DNA of 13,488 nt from Alphaproteobacteria bacterium (GTDB taxonomy: Bacteria; Pseudomonadota; Alphaproteobacteria; Rhizobiales; Aestuariivirgaceae). The position numbers and the translations under genes are program-made. The stretch spans positions 1 through 13,488 of the forward strand of contig VAZZ01000031.1 in assembly GCA_005884715.1 (NCBI GenBank), written 5' to 3'. The notes below the pieces were generated by a model. That model saw only the letters and a program-made list of their open reading frames with translations, was not told the DNA's origin and did not search any database. This document shows positions 1-7,972 of the stretch, piece after piece (position 1 is the stretch's first letter; every line of letters begins with the position of its first letter).

Positions 1-29
1 CGAGATGACGAAGATTTTTAGGAGCTGCA

Positions 30-710
30 ATGCCCGTAGCAAAGACTGCCTTCCTGTTCGATCTCGACGGCACCCTCGTCGACAGCGTCTACGATCATGT
101 CCTCGCCTGGCATGATGCCTTGCAGGCAGAGAATATCGATCTGCCGGTCTGGCGCATCCATCGCCGCATCGGCATGTCGGGCGGCCTCTTCGCCAATATG
201 CTGCTCAGGGAAACTGGGATCGAGATCAGCAAGGAGCGCATCGATCATTTGCGCCGCATCCATGCCGAATCCTATGCCAAGCGCTCAGCCAAGGTGCGCC
301 CGCTGCCGGGCGCGCAGGCGCTCCTCAAATATCTGACCGATACGAAAATCCCCTGGGCCATCGCCACCAGCGGCCGGATGGAAACGGCCGGCCCGGTGCT
401 GAAGACGCTGGGCGTCGATCCCAAGAAGACGCCGGTGGTGACGCGCGACCAGGTGCGCTTCGCCAAACCTGATCCCGACCTCTTCATCGAGGCCGCCGAT
501 CGCCTCGGCATCGATATCACCACCGCCTCGGTGGTTGGCGATGCGATTTGGGACATGCTGGCGGCGCGCCGCGCCCGCGCTTTGGGCATCGGTCTTCTGT
601 CCGGTGGCTATGGCGAAGAAGAGCTGGTGCGGGCGGGCGCCTATCGCGTCTTCACCGAGCCTGCCGACATGCTGCGCCATATCGATGAGATCGGCGGCCG
701 GCAGATCTAA
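30..710 (+). CDS. HAD-superfamily phosphatase (phosphoglycolate phosphatase / beta-phosphoglucomutase-like)
   Basis: A complete 226-residue HAD hydrolase, expected to be a cytoplasmic Mg-dependent phosphatase of small phosphorylated metabolites. All four HAD motifs are visible: DLDGT with nucleophile D11 and acid/base D13, T113-S114 in ATSGR, K146 in AKPDPD, and VVGDAIWD with D171 and D175. The helical insert between motifs I and II (about residues 20-90) is the usual C1 cap of the phosphoglycolate phosphatase-like subfamily. The start is fixed by AGGAG at 20-24, five bases before ATG. Frame 1 upstream ends in TAG at 19-21, so it may follow another plus-strand gene. It converges on the polyol operon with 16 bp between stop codons, so it is a separate transcription unit. 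It could clear a dead-end sugar phosphate from the neighbouring pathway, but the substrate is unknown. Confidence 0.9.
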   Translation: MPVAKTAFLFDLDGTLVDSVYDHVLAWHDALQAENIDLPVWRIHRRIGMSGGLFANMLLRETGIEISKERIDHLRRIHAESYAKRSAKVRPLPGAQALLKYLTDTKIPWAIATSGRMETAGPVLKTLGVDPKKTPVVTRDQVRFAKPDPDLFIEAADRLGIDITTASVVGDAIWDMLAARRARALGIGLLSGGYGEEELVRAGAYRVFTEPADMLRHIDEIGGRQI

Positions 711-726
711 AGCGTATACGGAGCGT

Positions 727-1758
727 TCAAGCCGCCGGCAAGGCTTGCCGGTATTTCTCCGCATCCCAATTGACCAGAGCAAGTTCCTCTTCGAGCGTCA
801 GTATGCGGACCGGATCTTCTGACTTGAGTCTTCGGGCCACATCGGCAAGACAGCGCGCCATGGCGTGCATGGCGAGCGTCGCATCGCCGGGAAGAAGCAC
901 ACCCTTTCCCGGCACGACGACAAGCTTGGGCTCCGGCCGGCCAGCACGGCCAATGCGCTCGGCGGCGAGTTTGGGTGTTTCATCCGCCTCCACCACGGCA
1001 ATACCGGCCCCCAGAAAGACGACATGGTCGGGATAGAGTGTTCCCTTGCGCGCCTGAACAAGGCCCTCAGTGTCAAAGGCAAGAGCCTGCACGGCATGGT
1101 CGCGAGAAGGATCGTAGCCCGAGCCCTCGGCGAATTTCATAAGTGACGAGAGATCATGTGTCGCAACCGGCCTCGCCGTCTGCCTGAGAGGCGGCACGAC
1201 CCGCAGCAAGAGGTCTTCCGCTTCAGCTACCGTCTCAGCGGCAACGACAAGCCCGTGATTGCCGAGGATGAGCACATCCGTATCGGGTTTCAGCCGCTTG
1301 CGGATTTGCCTGGCGAGGGGCAGCCCGCGCCGGCGATAGGGCACGAAGGTCCATCGAAATCCGGATAGTCTTTCCGCCAGCCGTTCCTCGGCATCATCGC
1401 GCACCGCCCATGAGATCGTCTCGATACAATGGACATGCACGACCACCTTATGGGCGAAGCTCGCATGCACTGTAGTCTCGATCGACGGGCGCAACCCCAG
1501 CCGATTCAGGTCACCACGCACGAAATCGGTGCACGCCTCGCAGGCTGGATCATCTTGTTCGAGGGCGGCGAGGAGCGGATCGATCGCGACGGGAACAAGG
1601 ATATCGCGCTCTTGCGCGTGCAGCAGCCATGTGCCGGATGCCTTGATCCACATGATGCCGCCCTGCTTCAGCGATGTGTTGCCGCCGGCGGCCTGCACCA
1701 GCAGCGGGTCGGCGCCGACCTTGGCCGAAAGTGCCCTGAGCGCTCTCATCTCATCCAT
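727..1758 (-). CDS. class II aldolase/adducin family protein, rhamnulose-phosphate aldolase-like
   Basis: A 343-residue class II aldolase. The family uses Zn to cleave ketose 1-phosphates (fuculose-1-P, rhamnulose-1-P) to dihydroxyacetone phosphate and an aldehyde; some members are epimerases or decarboxylases. Visible are the phosphate-binding GNTS (26-29) and KASG (39-42), the likely catalytic E94 in PSIETT, and the Zn ligands H108, H110 and H168 (HVH, then GNHG). The protein is about 130 residues longer than FucA. The C-terminal extension ends in a WDAEKYRQ segment, which I associate with the aldolase half of bifunctional rhamnulose-1-phosphate aldolase/dehydrogenases; here there is no fused dehydrogenase. 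Its ATG lies 3 bases after the GlpD-like stop, so it is the last gene of the operon. It most likely cleaves the ketose phosphate made by the preceding enzyme. Its substrate is inferred. Confidence 0.87.
   Translation of the reverse strand: MDEMRALRALSAKVGADPLLVQAAGGNTSLKQGGIMWIKASGTWLLHAQERDILVPVAIDPLLAALEQDDPACEACTDFVRGDLNRLGLRPSIETTVHASFAHKVVVHVHCIETISWAVRDDAEERLAERLSGFRWTFVPYRRRGLPLARQIRKRLKPDTDVLILGNHGLVVAAETVAEAEDLLLRVVPPLRQTARPVATHDLSSLMKFAEGSGYDPSRDHAVQALAFDTEGLVQARKGTLYPDHVVFLGAGIAVVEADETPKLAAERIGRAGRPEPKLVVVPGKGVLLPGDATLAMHAMARCLADVARRLKSEDPVRILTLEEELALVNWDAEKYRQALPAA
735..758 (+). terminator. possible terminator of the HAD gene inside the convergent aldolase gene
   Basis: CCGGCAA (735-741) and TTGCCGG (745-751) form a perfect 7-bp GC-rich stem with a 3-base loop, 24 bases after the HAD stop codon. 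On the plus strand it is followed by the T-rich TATTTCT. On the minus strand no U run follows, so it would serve the HAD transcript only. It lies within the last codons of the aldolase gene, so coding constraint may also explain it. Confidence 0.4.
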
Positions 1759-1761
1759 GAG

Positions 1762-3154
1762 TCAACCATTGAGATAGGCCTTGACGGCTTCGCCTTGCGC
1801 CGCCGTCAAATGCAGCCCGTGCTTGGTCCGGCGTTCCAATATGTCTTCCGCAGTCTGCGCCCATTCCGCCTCATGCAAATAGGAGATTTCACGCTCATAG
1901 AGCAAGGCGCCGAAGTGCCGCCCGAGGTCGCCGATCGACCTTGCCCCGTTAAGGAGACGATGGGCCATGCTGCCATAGAGGCGCGCATAGTGAACGGCAA
2001 GCGATGCGGCAAGCCACGGATAGCGCCGGCCGAGATCCTCGACAAAGGCCTGGAAGCTCTGGGCCCCGCCAAGATCGCCTCCCGGCAGATGCTCGCGTTC
2101 CGTCCAATCGCCGGTCATCTGAGGAAAATAGGGTTTGAGCTTCTGGAGGGCGTGTTCGGCAAGCTTGCGGTAGGTGGTGATCTTGCCGCCGAACACCGAC
2201 AGAAGCGGCGGCTTGCCGGCGTCGCCGTCGATGTCCAGGACATAGTCGCGGGTAACCGCGGAAGGATTGGCGGAATTATCGTCATAGAGAGGCCTGACCC
2301 CGGAAAAAGCCTGCACGATATCGCTGCGCCCGAGCTCCCTCTTGCAGTAGCGATTGACCACGGCAAGGAGATAATCGATTTCGCCATTGTCGATGGCGAC
2401 GTCTTCTGGTCTGCCTTCATAAGGAATGTCGGTGGTGCCGATGAGGCAGAGATTGTCCTGATAGGGATTGACGAAGATTACCCTCTTGTCGTGATTCTGG
2501 AAAAGATAGGCCTGCGGCCCATTCCAGAATTTCGGCACTACGATATGGCTGCCCTTGACGAGGCGGATGCGGCGGCTTGAATTGACTCCCGAGACGCGGC
2601 CCAGCACATCCTGCACCCAAGGCCCGGCGGCATTGACGAGGACACGGGCTTCGACGCGCCGTGATCCTTCCGCACCCTTGAGATCGACTTGCCACAGACC
2701 GTTATCGCGGCGCGCTGAGACGGCGGCCATGCGGGTGAGGATCGTGGCGCCGCGTTCTCGCGCATCGATGGCATTAAGGACGACGAGGCGCGCATCATCC
2801 ACCCAGCAGTCGGAATATTCGAAACCGGTCTTGAATTCGTTACGGATGATGGCGCCTTCCGGGTCGTGCCTGAGATCGATGCGCCTTGAGCCCGGCAGTG
2901 TCTCGCGTTTACCCAGATGATCATACAGGAAGAGTCCGAGCCTGATGAGCCAGGCGGGGCAACCGGACTTCATAATATTCGAGATAGCGCAGACCGCCAT
3001 GGATATATTTGCCGGAGCGCGAGCTGGTGCCCTGGGCAAGATCGTCCTTCTCGCAGAGGACCACCTTGAGGCCCCTGCCCGCTGCGTCGCGGGCAATGCC
3101 GGCGCCGTTGATGCCGCCGCCAATGACCAGAAGATCGACCGGACCTTGCACCAT
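1762..3154 (-). pseudogene. GlpD/EryB-type FAD-dependent polyol-phosphate dehydrogenase, frameshifted by an internal deletion
   Basis: This is a member of the aerobic glycerol-3-phosphate dehydrogenase family, membrane-associated flavoproteins that oxidise a polyol phosphate and pass electrons to quinone. From ATG 3154 (GAGG eight bases before it, overlapping the previous stop codon) 65 residues read normally: the FAD-binding GGGINGAG at 12-19, then a KYIHGGLRYLEYYE segment typical of the family. At 2959-2960 the frame shifts by one. The remaining 398 residues, from PAWLIRLGLFLYDHLG to the C-terminus, read well in the other frame and include FEYSDCWVDDAR, KGSHIVVP, IGTTD and SVFGGKITTYRKLAEHA. 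From memory of E. coli GlpD, about 33 residues (VREAL to LR) are absent, about 98 nt. As read, the product would stop after about 83 residues. EryB, the erythritol-phosphate enzyme, belongs to this family, so the substrate need not be glycerol-3-P. Sequencing or assembly error is possible. Confidence 0.9.
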
Positions 3155-3164
3155 GGCCAGCGCC

Positions 3165-4205
3165 TCAACACCGGTTGACGGGCGGCTCACCCGCGAGATA
3201 GCGCCTGACTTCAGTGGCGGCGAGACCTGCGGCATAAGTGACCGTCTTTACCGAGGCGCCGGCGATATGCGGCGTCAAGGTCACATTCTCGAGCTTGAGC
3301 AGCGGCCAGTCGGCGGGCACCGGTTCGACCGCGAAGGTCTCAAGCATGGCACTTCTGATCCGCTTGTCTTTGAGCGCTTCATAGAGCGCGTCATAATCGA
3401 CGAGTGGCCCGCGCGCCGTGTTGATCAGGATGGCGCTTGGCTTCATCTGCGCCAGGGTTTCGGCATTGATGAGCTTCTCCGTCTCCTTCGTCACGCGCGG
3501 ATGCAAGGTCACGACATCGGACTCGGCAAGGAGCCTTTCTAGCGCAACCTGTTCGACGCTATCGGCGTGATCGGAGGCCGAGAGCTGGACATAGGGATCA
3601 GCCACAAGGATGCGGCAGCCAAAGGCCTTGAGCAGGCGCACGACCCGCGTGCCGATCTCACCATAGCCGATGACGCCGACCGTCATTTCTGAAAGTTCCT
3701 CGCCGGTGCGGTCGGCGCGATAGAGATCGCCGCGCCATTCGCCGCGCCGCAACGCGTCATGGCCTCTGGTGATGAGGCGTGTTTCCGCAAGAATGGCGCC
3801 GATGGTGAATTCGGCAACCGCCGAGGCGTTGCGGCCGGGCGTATTGACGACGATGATGTTGCGCTGTCGCGCCGCCCGCATGTCGATATTGACCGGGCCG
3901 CCGCGCGACACGGCGACGAATTTGAGCGACGGACAGCGATCCATGATGGAGGCCGACAAGGGCGCCAGATGAGTCACCAGGATCTCGGCGCCATCGATGA
4001 GCGCCACGGTTCCCTCTTCGCTGCCCATATATTCCTTCAAGCCGGCCATCCCGGCCTGGGCATAGCCGTGTTCCATCGGCCGATCGGGCCAGTCGAGATC
4101 ATGACGGATGATGTCGAGATCGGCCTTCGGGCATTTCTGCCTTATCGCCTTCTCGAACATGTCCGAGCGCATGAAATGATCGCCAATGATAACCAGTCTA
4201 CGCAT
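3165..4205 (-). CDS. D-isomer-specific 2-hydroxyacid dehydrogenase family protein
   Basis: A complete 346-residue NAD(P)-dependent oxidoreductase of the D-2-hydroxyacid dehydrogenase family (relatives reduce glyoxylate, hydroxypyruvate or phosphohydroxypyruvate). The nucleotide-binding motif is GYGEIG at 180-185, followed by an acidic residue, D203 in VADP, that usually points to NAD. The catalytic triad is in place: R265 in TARGPLVD, E294 in FAVEP, and H313 in TPHIAG. The N-terminal half carries the split substrate domain with AVSRGGPVNID at 98-108. The start overlaps the kinase stop by 8 bases, indicating translational coupling. The stop lies 10 bases before the GlpD-like start. In a polyol operon it might reduce or oxidise a short acid derived from the aldolase product, such as a glycolaldehyde-derived acid. 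That is inference, and the sequence does not give its substrate. Confidence 0.88.
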   Translation of the reverse strand: MRRLVIIGDHFMRSDMFEKAIRQKCPKADLDIIRHDLDWPDRPMEHGYAQAGMAGLKEYMGSEEGTVALIDGAEILVTHLAPLSASIMDRCPSLKFVAVSRGGPVNIDMRAARQRNIIVVNTPGRNASAVAEFTIGAILAETRLITRGHDALRRGEWRGDLYRADRTGEELSEMTVGVIGYGEIGTRVVRLLKAFGCRILVADPYVQLSASDHADSVEQVALERLLAESDVVTLHPRVTKETEKLINAETLAQMKPSAILINTARGPLVDYDALYEALKDKRIRSAMLETFAVEPVPADWPLLKLENVTLTPHIAGASVKTVTYAAGLAATEVRRYLAGEPPVNRC

Positions 4206-5763
4206 GACCGCCTTGCCTTAGAATCTGCAATGCGCGCCAGATGGGCCGCATCTGATCGCGAGTCTCTCGATAGATCGGGAAGAGAGCGTCGAAATGCTTC
4301 GCGATAACCGCATCGGGCTTCGTTTCAGGGCCCAATAGCGGATCGACCCATTTGGCCGCGCATTCCGCCATGCTGGGATAGACCTTCTGCTGGACGACGG
4401 CGATCATCGCCGCCCCCGCGGCCCCCGCTTCCTCACGCTCGACACTCCTCACCGGCGCATTGAGCGCGCTGGCGAACATCAGCCGCAAGGCCTTGGAGCG
4501 CGCGCCACCGCCGGTGAGCCTGATGTCTTGTGGCAAAGGTCCCATCGCCGCGTAACAGTCCCGCGCGGCGAAGGCGAGGCCCTCGAACACCGCGCGCATC
4601 AGATCGGCATAGCCCATTGAGGCATCGAGTCCGGTAAATTGCGCCCGCGCCCCCGCATCGAGAAACGGGCCGCGCTCGCCGGCCTGAGAAATATAGGGAT
4701 GATAGAGAAGCTGGCCCGCCGGGCGCGCCAGAACCCTGTCGTCGAGGCCGGAGAGCAGGTCCGTGCGGCTGCGCTCCACACCCTGGCTTGCGAGAAGGTC
4801 GCGGGCGAGATCGAGAAGCCAGTCGATATTGAGCGTCGAGGCCATGTTGGACTGCATCTGCGCCAGCATGCCGGGCGCCGGAAAGGCCATGGTGTAGCCG
4901 GTGCGTTCGGCGTTGAGCTTGACTGCTTCGGCCGAGGGCGCGAGCCGCATATGCATGCCGGTCGATCCGGCGATCGAACAGCCGACACGGCCTTCGCGGT
5001 CGAACAGCCCGCCGCCCAGGCCGGTGCAGACCACATCGACATAGCCCAGAACAACTGGCGTGCCGGCAGCGAGGCCGATGGCTTGAGCGGCATCGAGGCT
5101 CAAACCGTGCGACTGTTGGATGCCGTCAACGATCGGCGGCAGAAGTCGTTTCGCTTCCGGAACGCCAAGTTCATCAAGTATCTGAGGCCCATAGTCGCGG
5201 GTGCGGTAATTGCCAAAAGTGAAATTGGCTTCGGAAGGATCACATGCGCGTTCCCCGGTGAGCTTGAAATAAAGCCAGTCCTTGCAGTGATGGGCGGACT
5301 CGGTCTTGCCGAGGATTTCGGGCGCGTGACGTTTCAGCCAGGCGAGCTGGACATTCTGCTGGCAGGCATTCACGCCGGTGCCCGTGCGTTCATAATGCGC
5401 GGCATAAGCGGGCGAGCGGGTGAAATCCTCGGCGATGGCGGCGGCGCGGGAATCGAGCCACAACCAGGCCGGTGCCACAGGCTCGCCTTCCTTGTCGATG
5501 AGCCACATGCCGTCACCCTGGCCGGTGACGGCAATGGCGATGACGCGGCTGTTGAGATTGTCGACCTTGTCGGCGAGATCACGCAAGGTCTGGGCCGCGT
5601 CCTTCCAGGTGCGCGCCATATCCTGCTCAACGCCGCCATTCTTGAGTGTCGTGTAGCTGTTCGCCGTTGCGGCCACGCCAAGCTGCCGGCCTTGCATCGA
5701 GAAAGCGACGGATTTGATCACCGACGTCCCGGCGTCGATGCCAATGATGACGTCCGCACTCAT
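4198..5763 (-). CDS. FGGY-family carbohydrate kinase, erythritol kinase (EryA)-like
   Basis: A complete 521-residue FGGY kinase that phosphorylates a terminal hydroxyl of a sugar or polyol with ATP in the cytoplasm. Visible are the N-terminal nucleotide motif GIDAGTS (8-14), VTGQGDG (79-85), the likely catalytic base D243 in GYVDVVC, GSTGMHMRL (266-274), and the C-terminal FGGY signature TGGGARSKALRLMFASAL (417-434) with a Gly/Ala-rich ATP-binding turn near 447-453. From memory, the N-terminus and the ARTW, LHCKDWLY-like and NIDWLLDL segments resemble erythritol kinase EryA more than glycerol kinase or xylulokinase. The start overlaps the upstream ATPase stop as ATGA, and the 3' end overlaps the dehydrogenase by 8 bases. 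Placed with a GlpD/EryB-like enzyme, it probably makes a polyol 1-phosphate. A tetritol is the first guess, but a pentitol is possible, so no gene symbol is assigned. Confidence 0.88.
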   Translation of the reverse strand: MSADVIIGIDAGTSVIKSVAFSMQGRQLGVAATANSYTTLKNGGVEQDMARTWKDAAQTLRDLADKVDNLNSRVIAIAVTGQGDGMWLIDKEGEPVAPAWLWLDSRAAAIAEDFTRSPAYAAHYERTGTGVNACQQNVQLAWLKRHAPEILGKTESAHHCKDWLYFKLTGERACDPSEANFTFGNYRTRDYGPQILDELGVPEAKRLLPPIVDGIQQSHGLSLDAAQAIGLAAGTPVVLGYVDVVCTGLGGGLFDREGRVGCSIAGSTGMHMRLAPSAEAVKLNAERTGYTMAFPAPGMLAQMQSNMASTLNIDWLLDLARDLLASQGVERSRTDLLSGLDDRVLARPAGQLLYHPYISQAGERGPFLDAGARAQFTGLDASMGYADLMRAVFEGLAFAARDCYAAMGPLPQDIRLTGGGARSKALRLMFASALNAPVRSVEREEAGAAGAAMIAVVQQKVYPSMAECAAKWVDPLLGPETKPDAVIAKHFDALFPIYRETRDQMRPIWRALQILRQGGHA

Positions 5764-6881
5764 ACGAGCTGGGCCCCATGGGCAATGGCGGCGCCATTAC
5801 CGGAAGAGAAAATATGGAGGTCGCCCGGTTCGATGCCGAGAAACACTTCGCTCGCTGGTTTGGCGGCAATCTGCTCATGCGAGACCGAGACGACGGTGCG
5901 CCCGGCGATCTCGGAGGCGATATGGGTTTGGTCACCCAGCCACTGGCAGGTGACGACACGCGCCTTGAGACCTTGCTTGCCGATACGGACCGCATGCGGG
6001 CGCACGCCGAGCATCAAGGCCGTCTCGCCTTTCAGACGATTGCGCAAGGTTTGCGAAAAATCCGCTGCCGCATAGGAGAGAGACTGGCCGCCACTGCCTT
6101 CGATCGCGAAGTCGACCGTCTTGCCGTCATCCTTTACCTGAACCGGAAACACATTCATGGGCGGCTCGCCGATGAACGTCCCGACGAAGAGATTGGCCGG
6201 CCTCACCTTCAGTTCGGCCGGCGTCGCATATTGCTGGAGCACTCCCCCTTCCATGACCGCGATGCGGTCTGCCAGCGCATTGGCCTCCGTCTGATCATGC
6301 GTCACCAGGATCGTCGTGCAGTCGTGCTCGCGCAGATAGTGCTTGATGCGGCCGCGCAGGACCGCGCGCAATTGCGGCTCGAGCTGTCCCATTGGTTCAT
6401 CGAGGAGATAAAGGCCGGCTTTGCGCACCAATGCGCGACCGAGACTGGCGCGCTGTTGTTGCCCACCCGACACCGAGCTTGGATATTTATTGAGCACGTC
6501 GCCGATCTCGAGGAGTTCGGCCATGTCCTTGACACGCTTGTTGACATCCTGGCTCCCAAGTTTCTGCGCCTTCAGTGCAAAGGAGATGTTCTCGGCGATG
6601 GTGAGCGGCGGATAGAGCGAATAGGTCTCGAAGGCCATGGCCACACCGCGCTGTGCCGGCGGCAGCATATGGATGGGCCGGCCATCAAGCTCAATCGAGC
6701 CATTCGTCAAAGTCTCGAAGCCGGCGATCATGCGCAAGGTCGAGGTCTTGCCGCATCCAGACGATCCCAGGAGCGCCGTGATCTCTCCCGGCTTGACGGC
6801 AAAGCTCAGATCTTTGACCGCATGCACCGCACCGGCGCCATAGATCTTGTCGACATTCTTGAGCACGAGTTCGGACGACAT
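5760..6881 (-). CDS. ABC transporter ATPase subunit, MalK/UgpC family (altered Q-loop)
   Basis: A complete 373-residue CUT1-type ATPase with an N-terminal nucleotide-binding domain and a C-terminal TOBE domain (GVRPHAVRI in the last third). Walker A GSSGCGKT is at 39-46, signature SGGQ at 138-141, Walker B with catalytic glutamate at D161-E162, and the switch histidine at H195. Two positions differ from MalK. The Q-loop glutamine is glutamate (E85 in AFETYSLYPP, where the family has VFQ-YALYPH), and the D-loop LDA is LEP (E168). The usual histidine after LYP is proline. Its ATG shares one base with the stop of the other ATPase, and its stop overlaps the kinase start, so it is central to the operon. 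It is expected to pair with the 361-residue ATPase on the inner membrane and power the same permeases. Confidence 0.92.
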   Translation of the reverse strand: MSSELVLKNVDKIYGAGAVHAVKDLSFAVKPGEITALLGSSGCGKTSTLRMIAGFETLTNGSIELDGRPIHMLPPAQRGVAMAFETYSLYPPLTIAENISFALKAQKLGSQDVNKRVKDMAELLEIGDVLNKYPSSVSGGQQQRASLGRALVRKAGLYLLDEPMGQLEPQLRAVLRGRIKHYLREHDCTTILVTHDQTEANALADRIAVMEGGVLQQYATPAELKVRPANLFVGTFIGEPPMNVFPVQVKDDGKTVDFAIEGSGGQSLSYAAADFSQTLRNRLKGETALMLGVRPHAVRIGKQGLKARVVTCQWLGDQTHIASEIAGRTVVSVSHEQIAAKPASEVFLGIEPGDLHIFSSGNGAAIAHGAQLV

Positions 6882-7966
6882 CAGGCGCGACCCCGCGCCA
6901 GCGCCGCACCTGTCTCGCGGTCGAACAGATGAGTCCCGGCCGGATTGAAGGCAATCGTCACCTCGTTCTCGGCCTTGGGGATCGAAGCGGATGACGAGGG
7001 CAGCGAGGCGAGGAGTTCCGCACCGGCTTTCGTTTGCAGCAGCAGCACGGTGCGTTCATTGAGCGGCGTCACTGCCATGACCTGCGCCTTCAGTCCCGCC
7101 CCTCTGCCGTTCATCACTTCGACCGCCTCCGGCCGGACGCCGAAACTGACATTCTTTCCCGCGAATATCCCGTAGGATTTGTCGATCGCCACTTTTTCTC
7201 CAGCAAGTTCGATGCTGCCGTCGGCGCCAATGGTCGTCTCGGCGAGATTGATCGTCGGATCGCCGAACAGACGCGCGACGCCGACCGTCGCCGGATTGCG
7301 ATAGATGTCTGCCGGCGTTGCGATCTGGATGAACCTGCCCTCCGCCAGGACGGCAATGCGATCAGCGAGTGCCATCGCTTCCTTGTAGTCCTGCGTCACA
7401 TAAAGGACGGTCGACTTCGCCTGGCGCAAAAGCCGCGGCAGTTCGAGGCGCATCTCAAAGCGCAGTTTCGCATCCACATTGCGCAACGGGTCATCGAGCA
7501 GCAGCAGCTTGGGCGATGAGGCGAGCGCCCTGGCAAGCGCAGTGCGCTGCTTCTGGCCGTTGGACAATTGCCTTGGCGCATGACCCAGGACATGATCGAT
7601 CTTGAGCAGCTTGGCGACGCGACCGACACCGCTCTTCACCTGCGCATCGCTCTGCGAACGTGCCCTGAGCGGACTTGCGATATTCTCGAAGGCGTTGAGA
7701 TGCGGGAACAGGGCGAAATTCTGGAACGCCATGCCGACATCGCGATGCTCCGGCGCCACATCCGCCATATCCTGGCTGTCGATGCTGATGGTGCCGGAGG
7801 TCGGCTCCTCGACGCCGGCGATGAGGCGTAAGAGCACGGTCTTGCCGGTGCCGGAAGGGCCGAAGATGACCACGATCTCGCCGGCATCGGCGGTGAGCGA
7901 TATATCGGCAAGCACCTTGTTGGTCTTGAAGGCCTTGGAGATGGAGGCGAGTTCGAGATGCGGCAT
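6881..7966 (-). CDS. ABC transporter ATPase subunit, MalK/UgpC family (altered Walker B glutamate and H-loop)
   Basis: A complete 361-residue second CUT1-type ATPase with a C-terminal TOBE domain (FGVRPEAVEVM). Walker A GPSGTGKT is at 36-43, and the Q-loop is normal (Q82 in AFQNFALFPH). The signature is LSNGQ at 134-138 instead of LSGGQ. Walker B is followed by aspartate where the catalytic glutamate belongs (D158-D159, second codon at 7490-7492). The H-loop histidine is glutamine (Q192 in YVTQDYKEA, codon at 7391-7393). MalK has DEP and THD at these places. The gene starts 6 bases after a permease stop and ends on the start of the 373-residue ATPase. Its substitutions fall at other positions than those of its partner, which argues for an obligate heterodimer rather than a redundant copy. 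It is probably a weak or inactive hydrolase by itself. Confidence 0.92.
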   Translation of the reverse strand: MPHLELASISKAFKTNKVLADISLTADAGEIVVIFGPSGTGKTVLLRLIAGVEEPTSGTISIDSQDMADVAPEHRDVGMAFQNFALFPHLNAFENIASPLRARSQSDAQVKSGVGRVAKLLKIDHVLGHAPRQLSNGQKQRTALARALASSPKLLLLDDPLRNVDAKLRFEMRLELPRLLRQAKSTVLYVTQDYKEAMALADRIAVLAEGRFIQIATPADIYRNPATVGVARLFGDPTINLAETTIGADGSIELAGEKVAIDKSYGIFAGKNVSFGVRPEAVEVMNGRGAGLKAQVMAVTPLNERTVLLLQTKAGAELLASLPSSSASIPKAENEVTIAFNPAGTHLFDRETGAALARGRA

Positions 7967-7972
7967 TATTAT

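Noticed and set aside
1..21. Tail of an upstream plus-strand gene ending in TAG at 19-21
   Set aside because: Six codons in frame are too few to support a gene; the spacing to the HAD start would fit an operon but chance is as likely.
1429..2580. Long plus-strand reading frame of 383 codons opposite the aldolase and GlpD-like genes
   Set aside because: It lies antisense to strongly conserved enzyme sequence and has no recognisable domain; it results from GC-rich codon use.
1762..3154. GlpD-like gene as a programmed frameshift
   Set aside because: The two frames do not overlap in a slippery site, and about 33 conserved residues are missing, so a shift alone would not restore the protein; a deletion explains it better.
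4639..6075. Plus-strand reading frame of 478 codons opposite the kinase and ATPase
   Set aside because: Antisense to well-conserved kinase and ATPase motifs, with no family resemblance and no plausible operon context.
5778..6932. Plus-strand reading frame of 384 codons opposite the 373-residue ATPase
   Set aside because: Mirror of a complete ATPase gene; the composition looks like the reverse complement of coding sequence and no domain is visible.
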